Below are positions 9,065-17,327 of a stretch of DNA of 64,000 nucleotides, piece after piece. The stretch is from Pseudomonas sp. ICMP 561 (GTDB lineage Bacteria > Pseudomonadota > Gammaproteobacteria > Pseudomonadales > Pseudomonadaceae). The notes under the pieces are model-generated. The model was not told the origin of the DNA, ran no database searches, and saw only the letters and a program-made list of their open reading frames with translations. The position numbers and the translations under genes are program-made. The stretch covers positions 279,502-343,501 of the forward strand of contig NZ_LKBT01000023.1 of the NCBI RefSeq assembly GCF_002699985.1, written 5' to 3'. Within the stretch, counting starts at the first letter, position 1; every line of letters starts with the position of its first letter.

Positions 9065-9595
9065 TCAGGAGCGCATGCCCATCCAGATCACGGTTTCAGT
9101 CCATGCCGTTACTAATGGGTTAAGCGCTCTGAACCAAGGATCGCGGACATCAATTTGCGCCGCTGATTGGTCGTGATGGTGTTGTTCCTCTTCCACGATC
9201 GAAGTAATAGCGGCCACTGCATGTGGATCGATATCTCCGAGTTCATGAAGCTGATGAGCCAGGTGTTTGAGCACGACACTTTCCACCGCGACGGTGGTCG
9301 CCACAATGGCTTTGCGACCACAGATGCCGGTAACCAGACCCAGCACCAGACCGCCAATACCGCACAGCCAGTAACTGCGGCAGCGCGGATAATTGCGCCG
9401 TTGCAGTTCAGCTTGAAAAACCGTCCGGTGACGGCGCTCATGGGAGAGAAACTCCTTGAGTTCACTCACCATATCTGGAGCAAAGAGCCGAGCCATGAAC
9501 AACTGCCCGCTATAGATGCAGATAGCGCCGTGCTCGCCGGCGTGGTCGACTTTCATTATTCGGTTGCCAAGAGGCGGGTAGTCAGTTTCAGTCAC
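9065..9595 (-). CDS. Demethoxyubiquinone hydroxylase (COQ7/CLK1) family protein
   Basis: A 176-residue ferritin-like diiron protein. Ligand motifs are clear: VDHAGEHGA (ExxH type, about residues 17-25), FLSHERRH (about 49-56), VVLKHLAHQLHELG and EEEQHHHD (about 136-143). These match COQ7, which hydroxylates demethoxyubiquinone in ubiquinone synthesis. The helix GGLVLGLVTGICGRKA fits the family's membrane-binding helix. It starts with GTG at 9595. Pseudomonas normally carries coq7 elsewhere, so this may be a paralogue with another role; that part is inference. No other quinone genes are nearby. Confidence 0.85.
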   Translation of the reverse strand: MTETDYPPLGNRIMKVDHAGEHGAICIYSGQLFMARLFAPDMVSELKEFLSHERRHRTVFQAELQRRNYPRCRSYWLCGIGGLVLGLVTGICGRKAIVATTVAVESVVLKHLAHQLHELGDIDPHAVAAITSIVEEEQHHHDQSAAQIDVRDPWFRALNPLVTAWTETVIWMGMRS

Positions 9596-9806
9596 GCTAC
9601 TTATGCCTTGTCCGAGACGGCGGACAACAAGTTTATCCTCTTTTCAGCATCGACCCTGACTCGGCGCTGTTGTGACACCGACACCTTGTCTGTGGGATTG
9701 GGTTCATTCGGGAAGAGTCGATTTTCGGGACGAAAATGCAGTGGATGTACTGGCCACTTTATGCACAAAGCCAATCCGGAACCGGGCAAGTGATACTTTT
9801 GCCGCT

Positions 9807-10253
9807 TCACGCATCCCCCAAAAACATCACATGCGTAGCGTGCTCGTCATCCAGTGGCTGAAAGCCGCAGCGTATGTAAAACGCAGCTGCATCTGAGGTG
9901 TCAGTGGAGAGGCGCACGATGCGGAAATGTTGAGTTGCGTGTTCCACAAGTCGATTGACCAATGCCCTCCCGATGTTCTGGCCTCTTGCTTCACGTGCGA
10001 TGTACACCCTGCGTAGCCTGCCGATGTTTTCCTGAGTAAACGGGTCACGCGTCAGGCCTCCAATGCCTACGAGACGGTCTCCCAGATACGCTGCCATAAG
10101 GCATTCGCCCTGCGTGTCGAAGCGATTGGTTCCGGTACGCCATTCTTCAATCAAACGGGTGAGAAACCTGAAGCCCTCTGCGGTGGCTTCTTTTTCCAGT
10201 AGCGGAATTCGGGCGGGCAGTCTGGTGATGAGTTGAATATCTAATGGCGACAC
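9807..10253 (-). CDS. GNAT family N-acetyltransferase
   Basis: From GTG at 10253 (GAGGACATCGC upstream is a good ribosome site) the protein has 148 residues. The acetyl-CoA-binding motif is RVYIAREARGQNIGRALVNRLVEHA, with R-x-x-G-x-G/A in the form ARGQNIG. The C-terminal AAAFYIRCGFQPL is the usual closing strand motif. A longer reading from 10304 adds 17 residues without family similarity. It is monocistronic, between a COQ7-like gene and a phosphoesterase. The substrate cannot be predicted. Confidence 0.82.
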   Translation of the reverse strand: MSPLDIQLITRLPARIPLLEKEATAEGFRFLTRLIEEWRTGTNRFDTQGECLMAAYLGDRLVGIGGLTRDPFTQENIGRLRRVYIAREARGQNIGRALVNRLVEHATQHFRIVRLSTDTSDAAAFYIRCGFQPLDDEHATHVMFLGDA

Positions 10254-10314
10254 GCGATGTCCTCGTTTTGAGAGAGTCACTGCCTTGCCGGAAAATACGT
10301 GCACGGATTACCCA

Positions 10315-11112
10315 TCAAGCAAACGGCAACGGCCCCGGAAATTTGCCGATCGGCACCCAATGAGTGATAAGCCCGGTATCAGGTTTCCAGTGATGCAAGA
10401 GCAGGGCAGGCGGCTCTACGTAAGAGGCTTCCGGAGCATTTGCGTCGAGCGCCAAAGCGATGGCTGTGGTGGTACTGGGGGCGGTGCACAACAGAGAGCC
10501 ACCAAAGCGCAGCTGCATAGATCGGTGGATGTGACCGCAGACAATTCGCTCGATGGCCGGGTAACGCTCGACCACTTGAACAAGCCGATGCGCATTGATA
10601 CAGGCATACGTATCGATGTAAGGAATGCCGCTCAAAAACGGCGGCTGGTGGAGCATGATCAAGGTTGGTCGATCCGGCTCTTCCGCAAGGGCCGCTTCCA
10701 GCCATGCCTGTGCTGCTTCGGTCATGTCTCCATGATGTTTGCCGGGCACGGTGATATCCAGCCCGATGATACGCACGGGCCCAAGGTCTGACGCAACAAA
10801 GTGCAGCGGACCTTCGCGTTCAGTGCTTTCTGCCTGGCCAAACGCAGACCTGAACAACTCGCCGTCATCATGATTGCCAGGGATCATCAACAGCGGTTGC
10901 TTGATATCCGCCAGTAACGCGCGGGCCATTTCGTACTCTTCCGGTTGTCCTTCATCCACCAGATCACCGGTGATGATCACCACATCCGGGCGCGGATGAA
11001 GGGCGTTCAGATGCTCGATGGCCTGTTTGCACATCGTGTTTGAATCCACCAATCCTTTATAGAGTTCGCCTTTTGGCCTGATATGCGGGTCTGACAGGTG
11101 GGCGATGAGCAC
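10315..11112 (-). CDS. Metallophosphoesterase, CpdA-like (3',5'-cyclic-nucleotide phosphodiesterase family)
   Basis: GTG at 11112 with GGAGG 7 nt upstream gives 265 residues. All calcineurin-like metal motifs are present in order: LSDPHIRP (D, H), ITGDLVD, IPGNHDDG, MLHQPP and CGHIHRS. The spacing and the GNHDDGELFRSAFG segment resemble class III cyclic-nucleotide phosphodiesterases such as CpdA, which hydrolyses cAMP. A second copy elsewhere in the genome is likely in Pseudomonas, so the true substrate is open. A reading from 11166 would add 18 residues but lacks a ribosome site. Confidence 0.85.
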   Translation of the reverse strand: MLIAHLSDPHIRPKGELYKGLVDSNTMCKQAIEHLNALHPRPDVVIITGDLVDEGQPEEYEMARALLADIKQPLLMIPGNHDDGELFRSAFGQAESTEREGPLHFVASDLGPVRIIGLDITVPGKHHGDMTEAAQAWLEAALAEEPDRPTLIMLHQPPFLSGIPYIDTYACINAHRLVQVVERYPAIERIVCGHIHRSMQLRFGGSLLCTAPSTTTAIALALDANAPEASYVEPPALLLHHWKPDTGLITHWVPIGKFPGPLPFA

Positions 11113-11294
11113 TGGGTGTCCTCCTTGGAAAATGACTGGCTGTAGATCACAGCCAGTTTTAACCATTTAAACAGTGAAGGCGAGCGCCAGAAGTGGAGCG
11201 CCACCCGCCACGACGGCCCGCCAGTTCACAAAAGCAGCGCACTCCACCAGCGCTGAAAATTGTTCAGGGCAGCGTTGCACTGGCATAACCCTTT

Positions 11295-11450
11295 TTACTT
11301 CGCTGTCTTGAGGAAGTTGACCTGAACAATGAACGGGGAAATGTCGCCAACTGGCACGAACAGGTCATAGGCCTCCAGCGCGGTGAGCAAGGACACTGAT
11401 CCTGGTTGAAAGTAAGCTACCCCCGCGCGGTGACCGTCTTGCGAACTCAC
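11295..11450 (-). pseudogene. C-terminal gene fragment of unknown family
   Basis: The 415-nt space between the phosphoesterase and the next gene holds one protein-like reading of 51 codons starting at a GTG. It includes AGVAYFQPGSVSLLTALEAY and ends FLKTAK. The composition is that of a globular C-terminus, and an in-frame TAG stands just before the GTG, so it looks like a leftover tail. No family is recognised. The rest of 11113-11527 shows nothing I can support. Confidence 0.35.
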
Positions 11451-11527
11451 CTATGAATGAAGTACTGACTCATTTGTCGATACAGCGATGGTTAGATCTG
11501 CGCAGGTGACATCTCAACCTTGAGCCT

Positions 11528-12010
11528 TTAGCGAATAAAAGCAAGTACGCGCTCATACATGGCAGCGTCCCGCGTGATCAGTAACAGACTTGGACAGGCG
11601 CCAAGCAGAGCGTGTGTTGGTTGCAAATCCTCAATTTGTGACCAGAACTCGACGACTTCATTGCTCTCTCCGAAAGGTTGAAATGCGATAGCTCTGTTAA
11701 ATCTGGAGAGCCTTGCCCGACTTGGCAAGCGCTCAAAGACATACCATTCGTCAAAGCCCGGCGTGGGCAACTGAGCGACATCTTGAATCATCGGACTGAT
11801 CACCAGGTCACCTACACGTTGCCAACCGCTAGCTACCTCAGCGGTACTAAGGTTATAGGCTCCGCTATCCGACCATGCGATTGCAACGTGATGGCCCAGC
11901 ACAAGCTGAGGAAGCTGGCTAATGACGTCGCCCAGGTTAACGTCGCATCCATTATCCCAGTTGAGGGTGCTGTAGCCTGCGTGCGCCCCGGTATGCAGTT
12001 CGGCTGTCAT
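11528..12010 (-). CDS. Hypothetical protein, possible immunity protein
   Basis: From ATG at 12010 (AAGGAAGATAC upstream) the protein has 160 residues, starts MTAELHTGAHAGYSTLNWDN and continues GDVISQLPQLVLGHHVAIAW. It is soluble and Trp-rich, and ends YERVLAFIR. The size, composition and location at the edge of a run of immunity genes suggest an orphan immunity protein, but I recognise no domain. A longer reading to 12133 adds 41 basic residues without a ribosome site, so I reject it. Confidence 0.6.
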   Translation of the reverse strand: MTAELHTGAHAGYSTLNWDNGCDVNLGDVISQLPQLVLGHHVAIAWSDSGAYNLSTAEVASGWQRVGDLVISPMIQDVAQLPTPGFDEWYVFERLPSRARLSRFNRAIAFQPFGESNEVVEFWSQIEDLQPTHALLGACPSLLLITRDAAMYERVLAFIR

Positions 12011-12362
12011 GTATCTTCCTTGCGGGATTAGCGATTGGGTATGCCTCAGCACCTTACTCTGGGTGAAGATTGCGTCAACAGGCATCCAGAGTCGTCTGAC
12101 TGACAGCAATCGACCAAAGCGGCCGGTCGGCATTTAAGGGGGCGGCGGCGACCATTCAAAACGCAGAATCTATTCGGATGAAGCCGACCAAGGTGATGCC
12201 GCTGATAATTTTGGCTTGGTCATCAGAGAAGACTTTTTTGGTGATTCAGGAAAACGTTGGTAGCCCCTCCCGGTTCTGACCATTAGAGCCAATAGTCAAG
12301 GCAGCTAGCGATGCAGATTATTTTACAGTGGCCCAACCCTTGGGTCAGGCCGTTGCCACCCT
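12011..12362. other. Intergenic stretch with possible coding remnant
   Basis: No intact gene. On the plus strand near 12176-12262 a short open reading (SDEADQGDAADNFGLVIRED and on to GKRW, stop) resembles a protein C-terminus, but nothing links it to a family. The remainder shows no repeats or clear signals. Confidence 0.3.
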
Positions 12363-12989
12363 CTATCCGACCACTTTCTCATCGAACCAGGCATCATTGG
12401 TTAATTCATGAAACCGATAGCCGTTCGGTAACCCAAGATACTTAACAAGGTCTGGACGGTTAACGGCGAGGTGCTGGGCATGCACAGTTTTCAGGCTTTT
12501 GGTATCTCCGTTGTATTTGTCAGTGGTTATCCACCAACCAGACATATGCTCGGGGGAAGGGTACCGCACACCCTCACTTGCCTCTCCCTCGAGCACGCCA
12601 TCGGAGATGACGATTAGTTGCTCAAATCGAGATGTAGTGAAATCTGCACCTACTTTCGAGCACACTGAGTGCTGCTCAATCCATAGCCTAAGCGTGGTAC
12701 TGATACCAAGCGCATATTCATCCGTCAGCGGCACCTGCTCGAAAAATATCAGCTCACGATTATCGTTCAGCTCCATTTTGGTAATCCAGGACCCATAGCC
12801 CAGGGTTTCACCAGAAGCCACCTGATGACCTTCCTCAATGTAACGAACCACGAGGTCTATGAACTCAATCGCATCATTTCTCAGGTTGGTATCATTGAAG
12901 TTAACACTTATCTCGTAGCCAAAGCGCTCTAGCAGGCCCTCAGATTTCAGTGCCACACCGGCGTCTGTTTCCGCGTTAATAATCTTCAT
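12363..12989 (-). CDS. Imm33/DUF2185-like immunity protein
   Basis: A 208-residue soluble protein. The C-terminal part, MSGWWITTDKYNGDTKSL and then NRPDLVKYLGLPNGYRF, matches the DUF2185/Imm33 pattern (SGWW..D.YNGDTKSL...H....RPD..KYL.LP.GYRF). The N-terminal half is an extra acidic domain (FNDTNLRNDAIEFIDLVVRY). Its ATG overlaps the stop of the degraded toxin tip upstream as ATGA at 12986-12989, the usual arrangement of a toxin followed by its immunity gene. The gene is intact although its toxin is broken. The cognate toxin assignment is inference from this overlap. Confidence 0.75.
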   Translation of the reverse strand: MKIINAETDAGVALKSEGLLERFGYEISVNFNDTNLRNDAIEFIDLVVRYIEEGHQVASGETLGYGSWITKMELNDNRELIFFEQVPLTDEYALGISTTLRLWIEQHSVCSKVGADFTTSRFEQLIVISDGVLEGEASEGVRYPSPEHMSGWWITTDKYNGDTKSLKTVHAQHLAVNRPDLVKYLGLPNGYRFHELTNDAWFDEKVVG

Positions 12990-13590
12990 TGATTTCTCCT
13001 CGTAGCGCCACGCACCTGGCCACCCTGAATTCGGCTACAGGTAAGCAGTGCGGATATAGTCGTTGCTGCCCACAGGTTGGATTGAGGGGCTTTGGCTGGT
13101 TGATGATCCGGAATACGGTCCCCACTCTTGGTTCCCAACTCCGTATTTCCGCACGTATGGCAACCAGTCTCACGACCAATCTCAGCCATTCAGTCTCCTT
13201 CACCCTTATTCCAATCTCGTCCGGACCCTCGTGCAGAGAGGGACTCACCCGCAAAATCAGCCAGTCTGAGGGTGCCTTTTGAAGGCTCGTTGGATGAGTT
13301 TGAATCTGTTTCGCTGCCAAGTATATTTGTGGGGCCGATTTCAATCCTGTTGAATGGCGAAGGCGATGTCGTCAACGCTGAGGAGGTATGCCATCGATCA
13401 TGCTATCGAGATTGCCCTTCGCGGCAGAGCCGACCCAGATGGACATCACCGCAGTAATAACACACTGGACAGCCGGTATAGCCAAAAAGGCGAACTCACC
13501 TTTGGGGTCTACGAGAGAGCGGAGGACGCCCAAACTGGCGCCCTTTGAGAGTCGTGGAATAATACCAAAAGGTTGCGTTATGAGTGGCAA
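12986..13590 (-). pseudogene. Degraded polymorphic-toxin C-terminus (HNH/treble-clef-like tip)
   Basis: Reading the minus strand, toxin-like pieces run in different frames. Residues AEIGRETGCHTCGNTELG and then DHQP (about 13187-13090) hold a CxxC and a DH pair. Frame then shifts near 13080 to CGQQRLYPHCL, and back near 13045 to TCSRIQGGQVRG, ending at 12986. The order CxxC, DH, CxxC suggests an HNH or zinc-ribbon nuclease tip of Rhs/PAAR toxins. An in-frame TGA at 13190-13192 and a separate piece with a hydrophobic helix (FAFLAIPAVQCVITAVMSIW, near 13500) lie further upstream. The body of the toxin is missing. The nuclease call is inference. Confidence 0.6.
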
Positions 13591-13618
13591 GTGGGCATCT
13601 CTAAACCGGGAGGGTCAA

Positions 13619-13879
13619 ATGTTTAAGTTGCATGAGATTTGGAAGTTTATTGATGAGAGTACTATGGCGATTTATTTTTGCTTCGAAGATCTCGAGCAGA
13701 ATAAGTTTTGCGTTCAAAATGTGGAGTTTTACAAATCGCCTCTAGATGTTGATCGTGATACAAACGCTCGTAATCAGACGGCGCAGCTTTTCGTCGAAGA
13801 AAACCCCGTGGGGCGTTGCGATTGGGGTAATTCGCTCTTGGAAGCGATAAAAATCCACGATGATTACTTCCGCGACTAG
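13619..13879 (+). CDS. Small hypothetical protein, possible immunity protein
   Basis: An 86-residue acidic protein from ATG at 13619 with GGGAGGG 5 nt upstream. It starts MFKLHEIWKFIDESTMAIYF and ends HDDYFRD. Base composition is clearly more AT-rich than the flanking housekeeping genes, as is common for transferred immunity genes. A longer in-frame reading from 13388 would cross the toxin remnant on the other strand, so I reject it. No family is recognised. The context of toxin debris on both sides suggests an orphan immunity role. Confidence 0.55.
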   Translation: MFKLHEIWKFIDESTMAIYFCFEDLEQNKFCVQNVEFYKSPLDVDRDTNARNQTAQLFVEENPVGRCDWGNSLLEAIKIHDDYFRD

Positions 13880-13974
13880 ATCCGTCTTTTTCTGAGTCCA
13901 GTGCGCTTTCTTCATTTAGAGTGGTTCTTTTGGGGGGAGGGGCGACATGTCTTATGCTAAAAATAATATTCATT

Positions 13975-14211
13975 GTGTCGCGTCGTGGAATTTCGGTGGT
14001 TTCCATATCCAGTTCGGCAAGGGGAACACGTCAAGGATCGCCAGATGGTGATTTCCAGCCGGCCCTTGGCGCAAGCTGTAAAACTAAAGTTGATCGCCTG
14101 GACCCGCGAGGTTATAAAGCGACAAGTGATCCAAGAGCAAAAGGCCCCCACGGCCATCGGCCCGGTGTGACGACACCGGATGGAAATCCTCATCTTTCGG
14201 TGCACCATTGA
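13975..14211 (+). pseudogene. Second toxin-tip remnant
   Basis: A plus-strand open stretch without a credible start of its own: ARGTRQGSPDGDFQPALG, then DPRGYKATSDPRAKGPHGHR, then PGVTTPDGNPHLSVHH and a TGA at 14209-14211. The Gly/Pro/His-rich tail looks like the catalytic end of a secreted toxin cut from its N-terminal delivery part. The next gene starts 2 nt after the stop, again the toxin-immunity layout. I cannot name the toxin family. Confidence 0.45.
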
Positions 14212-14212
14212 T

Positions 14213-14425
14213 ATGAGTAAATTTACGTATGACGACATAGTTAGAGTATCCGACAAGGCGCCATTGGAAATAAGGCCTGGCGAGCGAGCATGGGTAGTTG
14301 GCGTTTACGACGGTCGTCTCGGTGGATATTTTGATCAATTTCCACCAGGTACTATCTACTTAATTGAGTTTGAGGACGGGTCGTCTATCGAGGTTCACGA
14401 GTCCATGTTGGATTTGATTGAATAG
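14213..14425 (+). CDS. Small hypothetical protein, probable immunity protein of the upstream toxin remnant
   Basis: A 70-residue acidic protein from ATG at 14213, with one base between the upstream stop and this start. It is a compact beta-rich sequence (YDDIVRVSDKAPLEIRPGER, IYLIEFEDGSSIEVHE) resembling SH3-like small immunity proteins. The AT content is above the genomic background. An in-frame ATG at 14180 lies inside the toxin remnant and is not favoured. That it is a real gene is likely; the immunity role is inference from position. Confidence 0.6.
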   Translation: MSKFTYDDIVRVSDKAPLEIRPGERAWVVGVYDGRLGGYFDQFPPGTIYLIEFEDGSSIEVHESMLDLIE

Positions 14426-14597
14426 CCGGGTAAGTAGAGCTGATGATGGCGCCACTCCTGTTATTAAATAAAACTTGAATCTCGTGATTCGCTTGTGAGT
14501 ACATCCTCAATGGGAACTTCCAAGCCCGCCAGAATTAACCGTTTGGGCATACCGCTCTGATGAGTATCAGTCATTGACGTCATCCTGGAGGCACACA

Positions 14598-15014
14598 GTG
14601 AACCCCGAAGAGCTGATCAGCGGAGCCGAAAATGTTATTGAAGCTATTGGTTTCTGGCCATCGTTTCACGACGCAGAGGTGATCTCTCTTCTGGTATCGC
14701 GCGGCCTTCCGGACCAAGGTTCGGCTACGATCGCGAAGCTCTGCGTGCACTACCGAGAGCATGATGTGGTTGGCGTTGGGACGGCGGACTTTGAATACGT
14801 ATGCCAGAAAAGTTTACTGGTTGAGCTGATATTCAGTGATATCTATGACCTTTCACTGACAGATTTCAATCATCAAAACGTGCTCGAATCAATTGATCTG
14901 AAGCGATTGCAAGACTTATCGATTCTCGTGGATATCGTCTCGATCTGGGGAATTGGCGGAACCATTCGTTGCAACCATGTAGCCGTTGGAGCGGTAACGA
15001 ATCTGCTGTCCTGA
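14598..15014 (+). CDS. Imm50-like immunity protein
   Basis: GTG at 14598 with CTGGAGG 6 nt upstream gives 138 residues. The motif GFWPSFHDAEVISLLVSRG near the N-terminus, the central acidic beta segment and the end SIWGIGGTIRCNHVAVGAV resemble Imm50-type immunity proteins, which have an early FHDAE motif. No toxin gene or fragment directly precedes it; the 172 nt upstream are non-coding as far as I can see. It is the last of the orphan immunity run. The family call is from motif memory and is moderate. Confidence 0.6.
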   Translation: MNPEELISGAENVIEAIGFWPSFHDAEVISLLVSRGLPDQGSATIAKLCVHYREHDVVGVGTADFEYVCQKSLLVELIFSDIYDLSLTDFNHQNVLESIDLKRLQDLSILVDIVSIWGIGGTIRCNHVAVGAVTNLLS

Positions 15015-15308
15015 TACTGATCTGCTCTAGATTGTACTCAGCTTTACATTGTATGGGGGGCGACATGGAGCGGGGTGGCTTGAGGTCGAGCATGCCCCAG
15101 CCATTTTCCCTTTGTGCTAATTGTCTACATTGATTCAGCGTCTCAGTGTTAGCAAGCTGGGCGAAGGTCAACTTTGGGTCGGATGCAAACTGATGCGAAG
15201 TCGCGCTCTCGGCCTTCCTGCCTGATAGTGTAGAAGCTCCCAATCACTTGAACTGGGCTACCCTGCGTAACCACCCCTTCAAGATGATCGACAAGGAACC
15301 GGATACTC

Positions 15309-16118
15309 ATGGCATCACTGGATGACACTTTTCACAGTCTTCACCAACAGGGTTTGCTGATACTTGCCAACGTGGCGGACGCGGGTGGCGCTCGCCAGGT
15401 CGAGCGGCTGGGAAGCAAGGCCGTAGCCACCAGCAGCGCGGCAGTGGCCTGGGCCCACGGTTATCAAGATGGCGACAAGCTGCCTATTAGACTGTTGAGC
15501 AGTACCGTCGCCTCAATGTCCCGGGTGCTCAGCGTGCCGCTGACTGTAGATATCGAAGGGGGCTATTCAGACGACCTTGAGCACGTTGCCAAAGTCATCA
15601 CCACTGTCATTGACGCCGGTGCGGTAGGTATCAATATCGAGGATGGAGTCGCTCCGCCAGAGCTGCTCATCCAGAAAATCGACACAGCCCGAAGAGTCGC
15701 CGGCGAGCGGGGGATAAACCTGTTCGTCAACGTGCGCTGCGACGTTTACCTGAAGAACTTGTTCCCCGTTGAGCGGCGATTGGAAGAGCTATTAAGGCGC
15801 GCTGCGCTGTACGCCAGTGCGGGCGCGGACGGGCTATTCGCTGCAGGCGTGGTGGAGCCTCTGGAAATTGCCACGGTGTGTCAGGAATCGACATTGCCAG
15901 TAAACCTGCTCTGGCGGGCGGGTCTTGCCACTCCGGAAGCCTTGGCGCAGATGGGAGTCAGACGCTTGAGCGCGGGCTCGGCCATCGCGGAGTTCTTGTA
16001 CGGAGCCATGGAGGGAGTGGCCCGCGGTTTCCTGGAAAACGGTCAACTCAACACCCACGACCTGAAGGCTAAAACCTACGGAGAACTCAACGCGCTAATG
16101 GCCTGTCGATCCCAGTGA
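15309..16118 (+). CDS. Isocitrate lyase/PEP mutase superfamily protein
   Basis: A 269-residue TIM-barrel protein. It shows LILANVADAGGARQVERLG at the start, TVDIEGGYSDD at about residue 77, GINIEDGV at about 111 and LFVNVRCDVYL at about 140. These are the metal and substrate segments of the PEP mutase/2-methylisocitrate lyase superfamily. The short KKCGH-type catalytic loop of true isocitrate lyase is absent, so a C-C or P-C lyase of unknown substrate is likely. AAGGAACC upstream supports the start. The 294 nt before it hold no gene that I can support. Confidence 0.82.
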   Translation: MASLDDTFHSLHQQGLLILANVADAGGARQVERLGSKAVATSSAAVAWAHGYQDGDKLPIRLLSSTVASMSRVLSVPLTVDIEGGYSDDLEHVAKVITTVIDAGAVGINIEDGVAPPELLIQKIDTARRVAGERGINLFVNVRCDVYLKNLFPVERRLEELLRRAALYASAGADGLFAAGVVEPLEIATVCQESTLPVNLLWRAGLATPEALAQMGVRRLSAGSAIAEFLYGAMEGVARGFLENGQLNTHDLKAKTYGELNALMACRSQ

Positions 16119-16186
16119 TAGTGCTACTCGGCGGAAGACGACTACCGATCCATTGCGCACGTCCTGTAAGCAGGAAAGCCAGTGAA

Positions 16187-16666
16187 TCAGTTCCCGGACC
16201 AATGCATTGTCTGCACTGAAATATGCGGATGACTTTCTAACGGCTCCCATTCATCCAGGAAAGCAAAACCCTGCTTTAGATAGAAGTTTGAGGCTCTCGC
16301 GTTGTCCGGAGAGACGTCGAGAAAAACGCCATCAAAGCCTTGGGCTATCGCGCGAGCTTTCACGGCCTCAACCAACTGAGTTGCTACGCCAGAGCCGCGT
16401 GCAAAGGGCGCAATCCACATTCCGATCAAGTTATAGCGATTCGCACTGCTTACTGCGGCACCGACCATTCCGACAGGTTTGTCACTGTCGAAGGCCAGCC
16501 AGAATGCCGTTCCGGCTGATGATGCGCGGTCTTTCCACTGTTCGTCAGTGTATTTGGCGGCGGTTTGGTAAGTCACTCCAAATGCGGTTGGCGTGTCCAG
16601 AAGTGCTGCGAGTCGGACTTGCTTCAAAAGCATCCAGTCTTTTGTTTCCGTCAGTCTAATGTCCAT
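16187..16666 (-). CDS. GNAT family N-acetyltransferase
   Basis: A 159-residue GNAT of the RimI-like, single-domain type. The acetyl-CoA motif is MWIAPFARGSGVATQLVEAV (R-G-S-G-V-A), followed by FLDVSPDNARASNFYLKQGF, which carries the conserved N-x-x-A-x-x-F-Y. GGAAG precedes the ATG by 5 nt. It converges with the PEP-mutase-family gene. It probably modifies a small molecule or peptide amine; no substrate can be given. Confidence 0.87.
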   Translation of the reverse strand: MDIRLTETKDWMLLKQVRLAALLDTPTAFGVTYQTAAKYTDEQWKDRASSAGTAFWLAFDSDKPVGMVGAAVSSANRYNLIGMWIAPFARGSGVATQLVEAVKARAIAQGFDGVFLDVSPDNARASNFYLKQGFAFLDEWEPLESHPHISVQTMHWSGN

Positions 16667-16826
16667 AATCTTCCTGGGAACTCAGCAGGGTAAACATCCT
16701 ACTCTATCAGTCGACCAACAGTTTCTGGCCAACTCCCGCCCATCGTGACCGCCAGCGGTCGTCCAGAAGCAACCACAATTACAATAACAACCAATCCGAT
16801 TTGCTCGGAAGGTCTGGGAATTGTTC

Positions 16827-17162
16827 ATGGCATTCATTGTTACCTGCGTTGTGTCCTTGGTGTTTTGGACTGTTGTATCAGCAATCACAGGGGGGGCAGA
16901 GCCTTGGGACCTGCCGAGCTACTGGACCGTCATCTATCCCGCCGCGCTAGCTTTATCAGTGATCCTTGGTGCAGTTCTAAGAAGCTCCCAGTGGTCCGCT
17001 GGCGCCGTCGTAATGCTCTCTCAGATCCCAGTGGTTTTGGCGACTTCTGGTCCATCCCCGTTGCTAGGTGTCGGTATCATCTATGCGGTCTTACTCTCAA
17101 TTCCGGCGATAACGCTGTCATGGCTCGCTGGCAAATCGCGTTCAGGTAAGAAAGCGCGATGA
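16827..17162 (+). CDS. Small inner-membrane protein, unknown function
   Basis: About 111 residues with four predicted membrane helices (FIVTCVVSLVFWTVVSAI; IYPAALALSVILGAVL; AGAVVMLSQIPVVL; IIYAVLLSIPAITLSWL) and a basic C-terminal tail (GKSRSGKKAR). The start is uncertain: ATG at 16827 has no close ribosome site, while TTG at 16821 has GGAAGG 8 nt upstream. No family is recognised. It lies between divergent and convergent neighbours with no operon partner. Confidence 0.65.
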   Translation: MAFIVTCVVSLVFWTVVSAITGGAEPWDLPSYWTVIYPAALALSVILGAVLRSSQWSAGAVVMLSQIPVVLATSGPSPLLGVGIIYAVLLSIPAITLSWLAGKSRSGKKAR

Positions 17163-17327
17163 TCAAATGCGCGTTAACACCGACTTAACAGAACTTCGTC
17201 ATGCCGTGGGCGACGTAATCATTCACTGAATGACAAAACCTCTGGTTTGCCATCTCTCATCACTCCGTCAAACAGCCAAGCACAATTTCGCAGTCCTGCC
17301 TTGCGGTTAGCACTGAGTTGATCTCTG

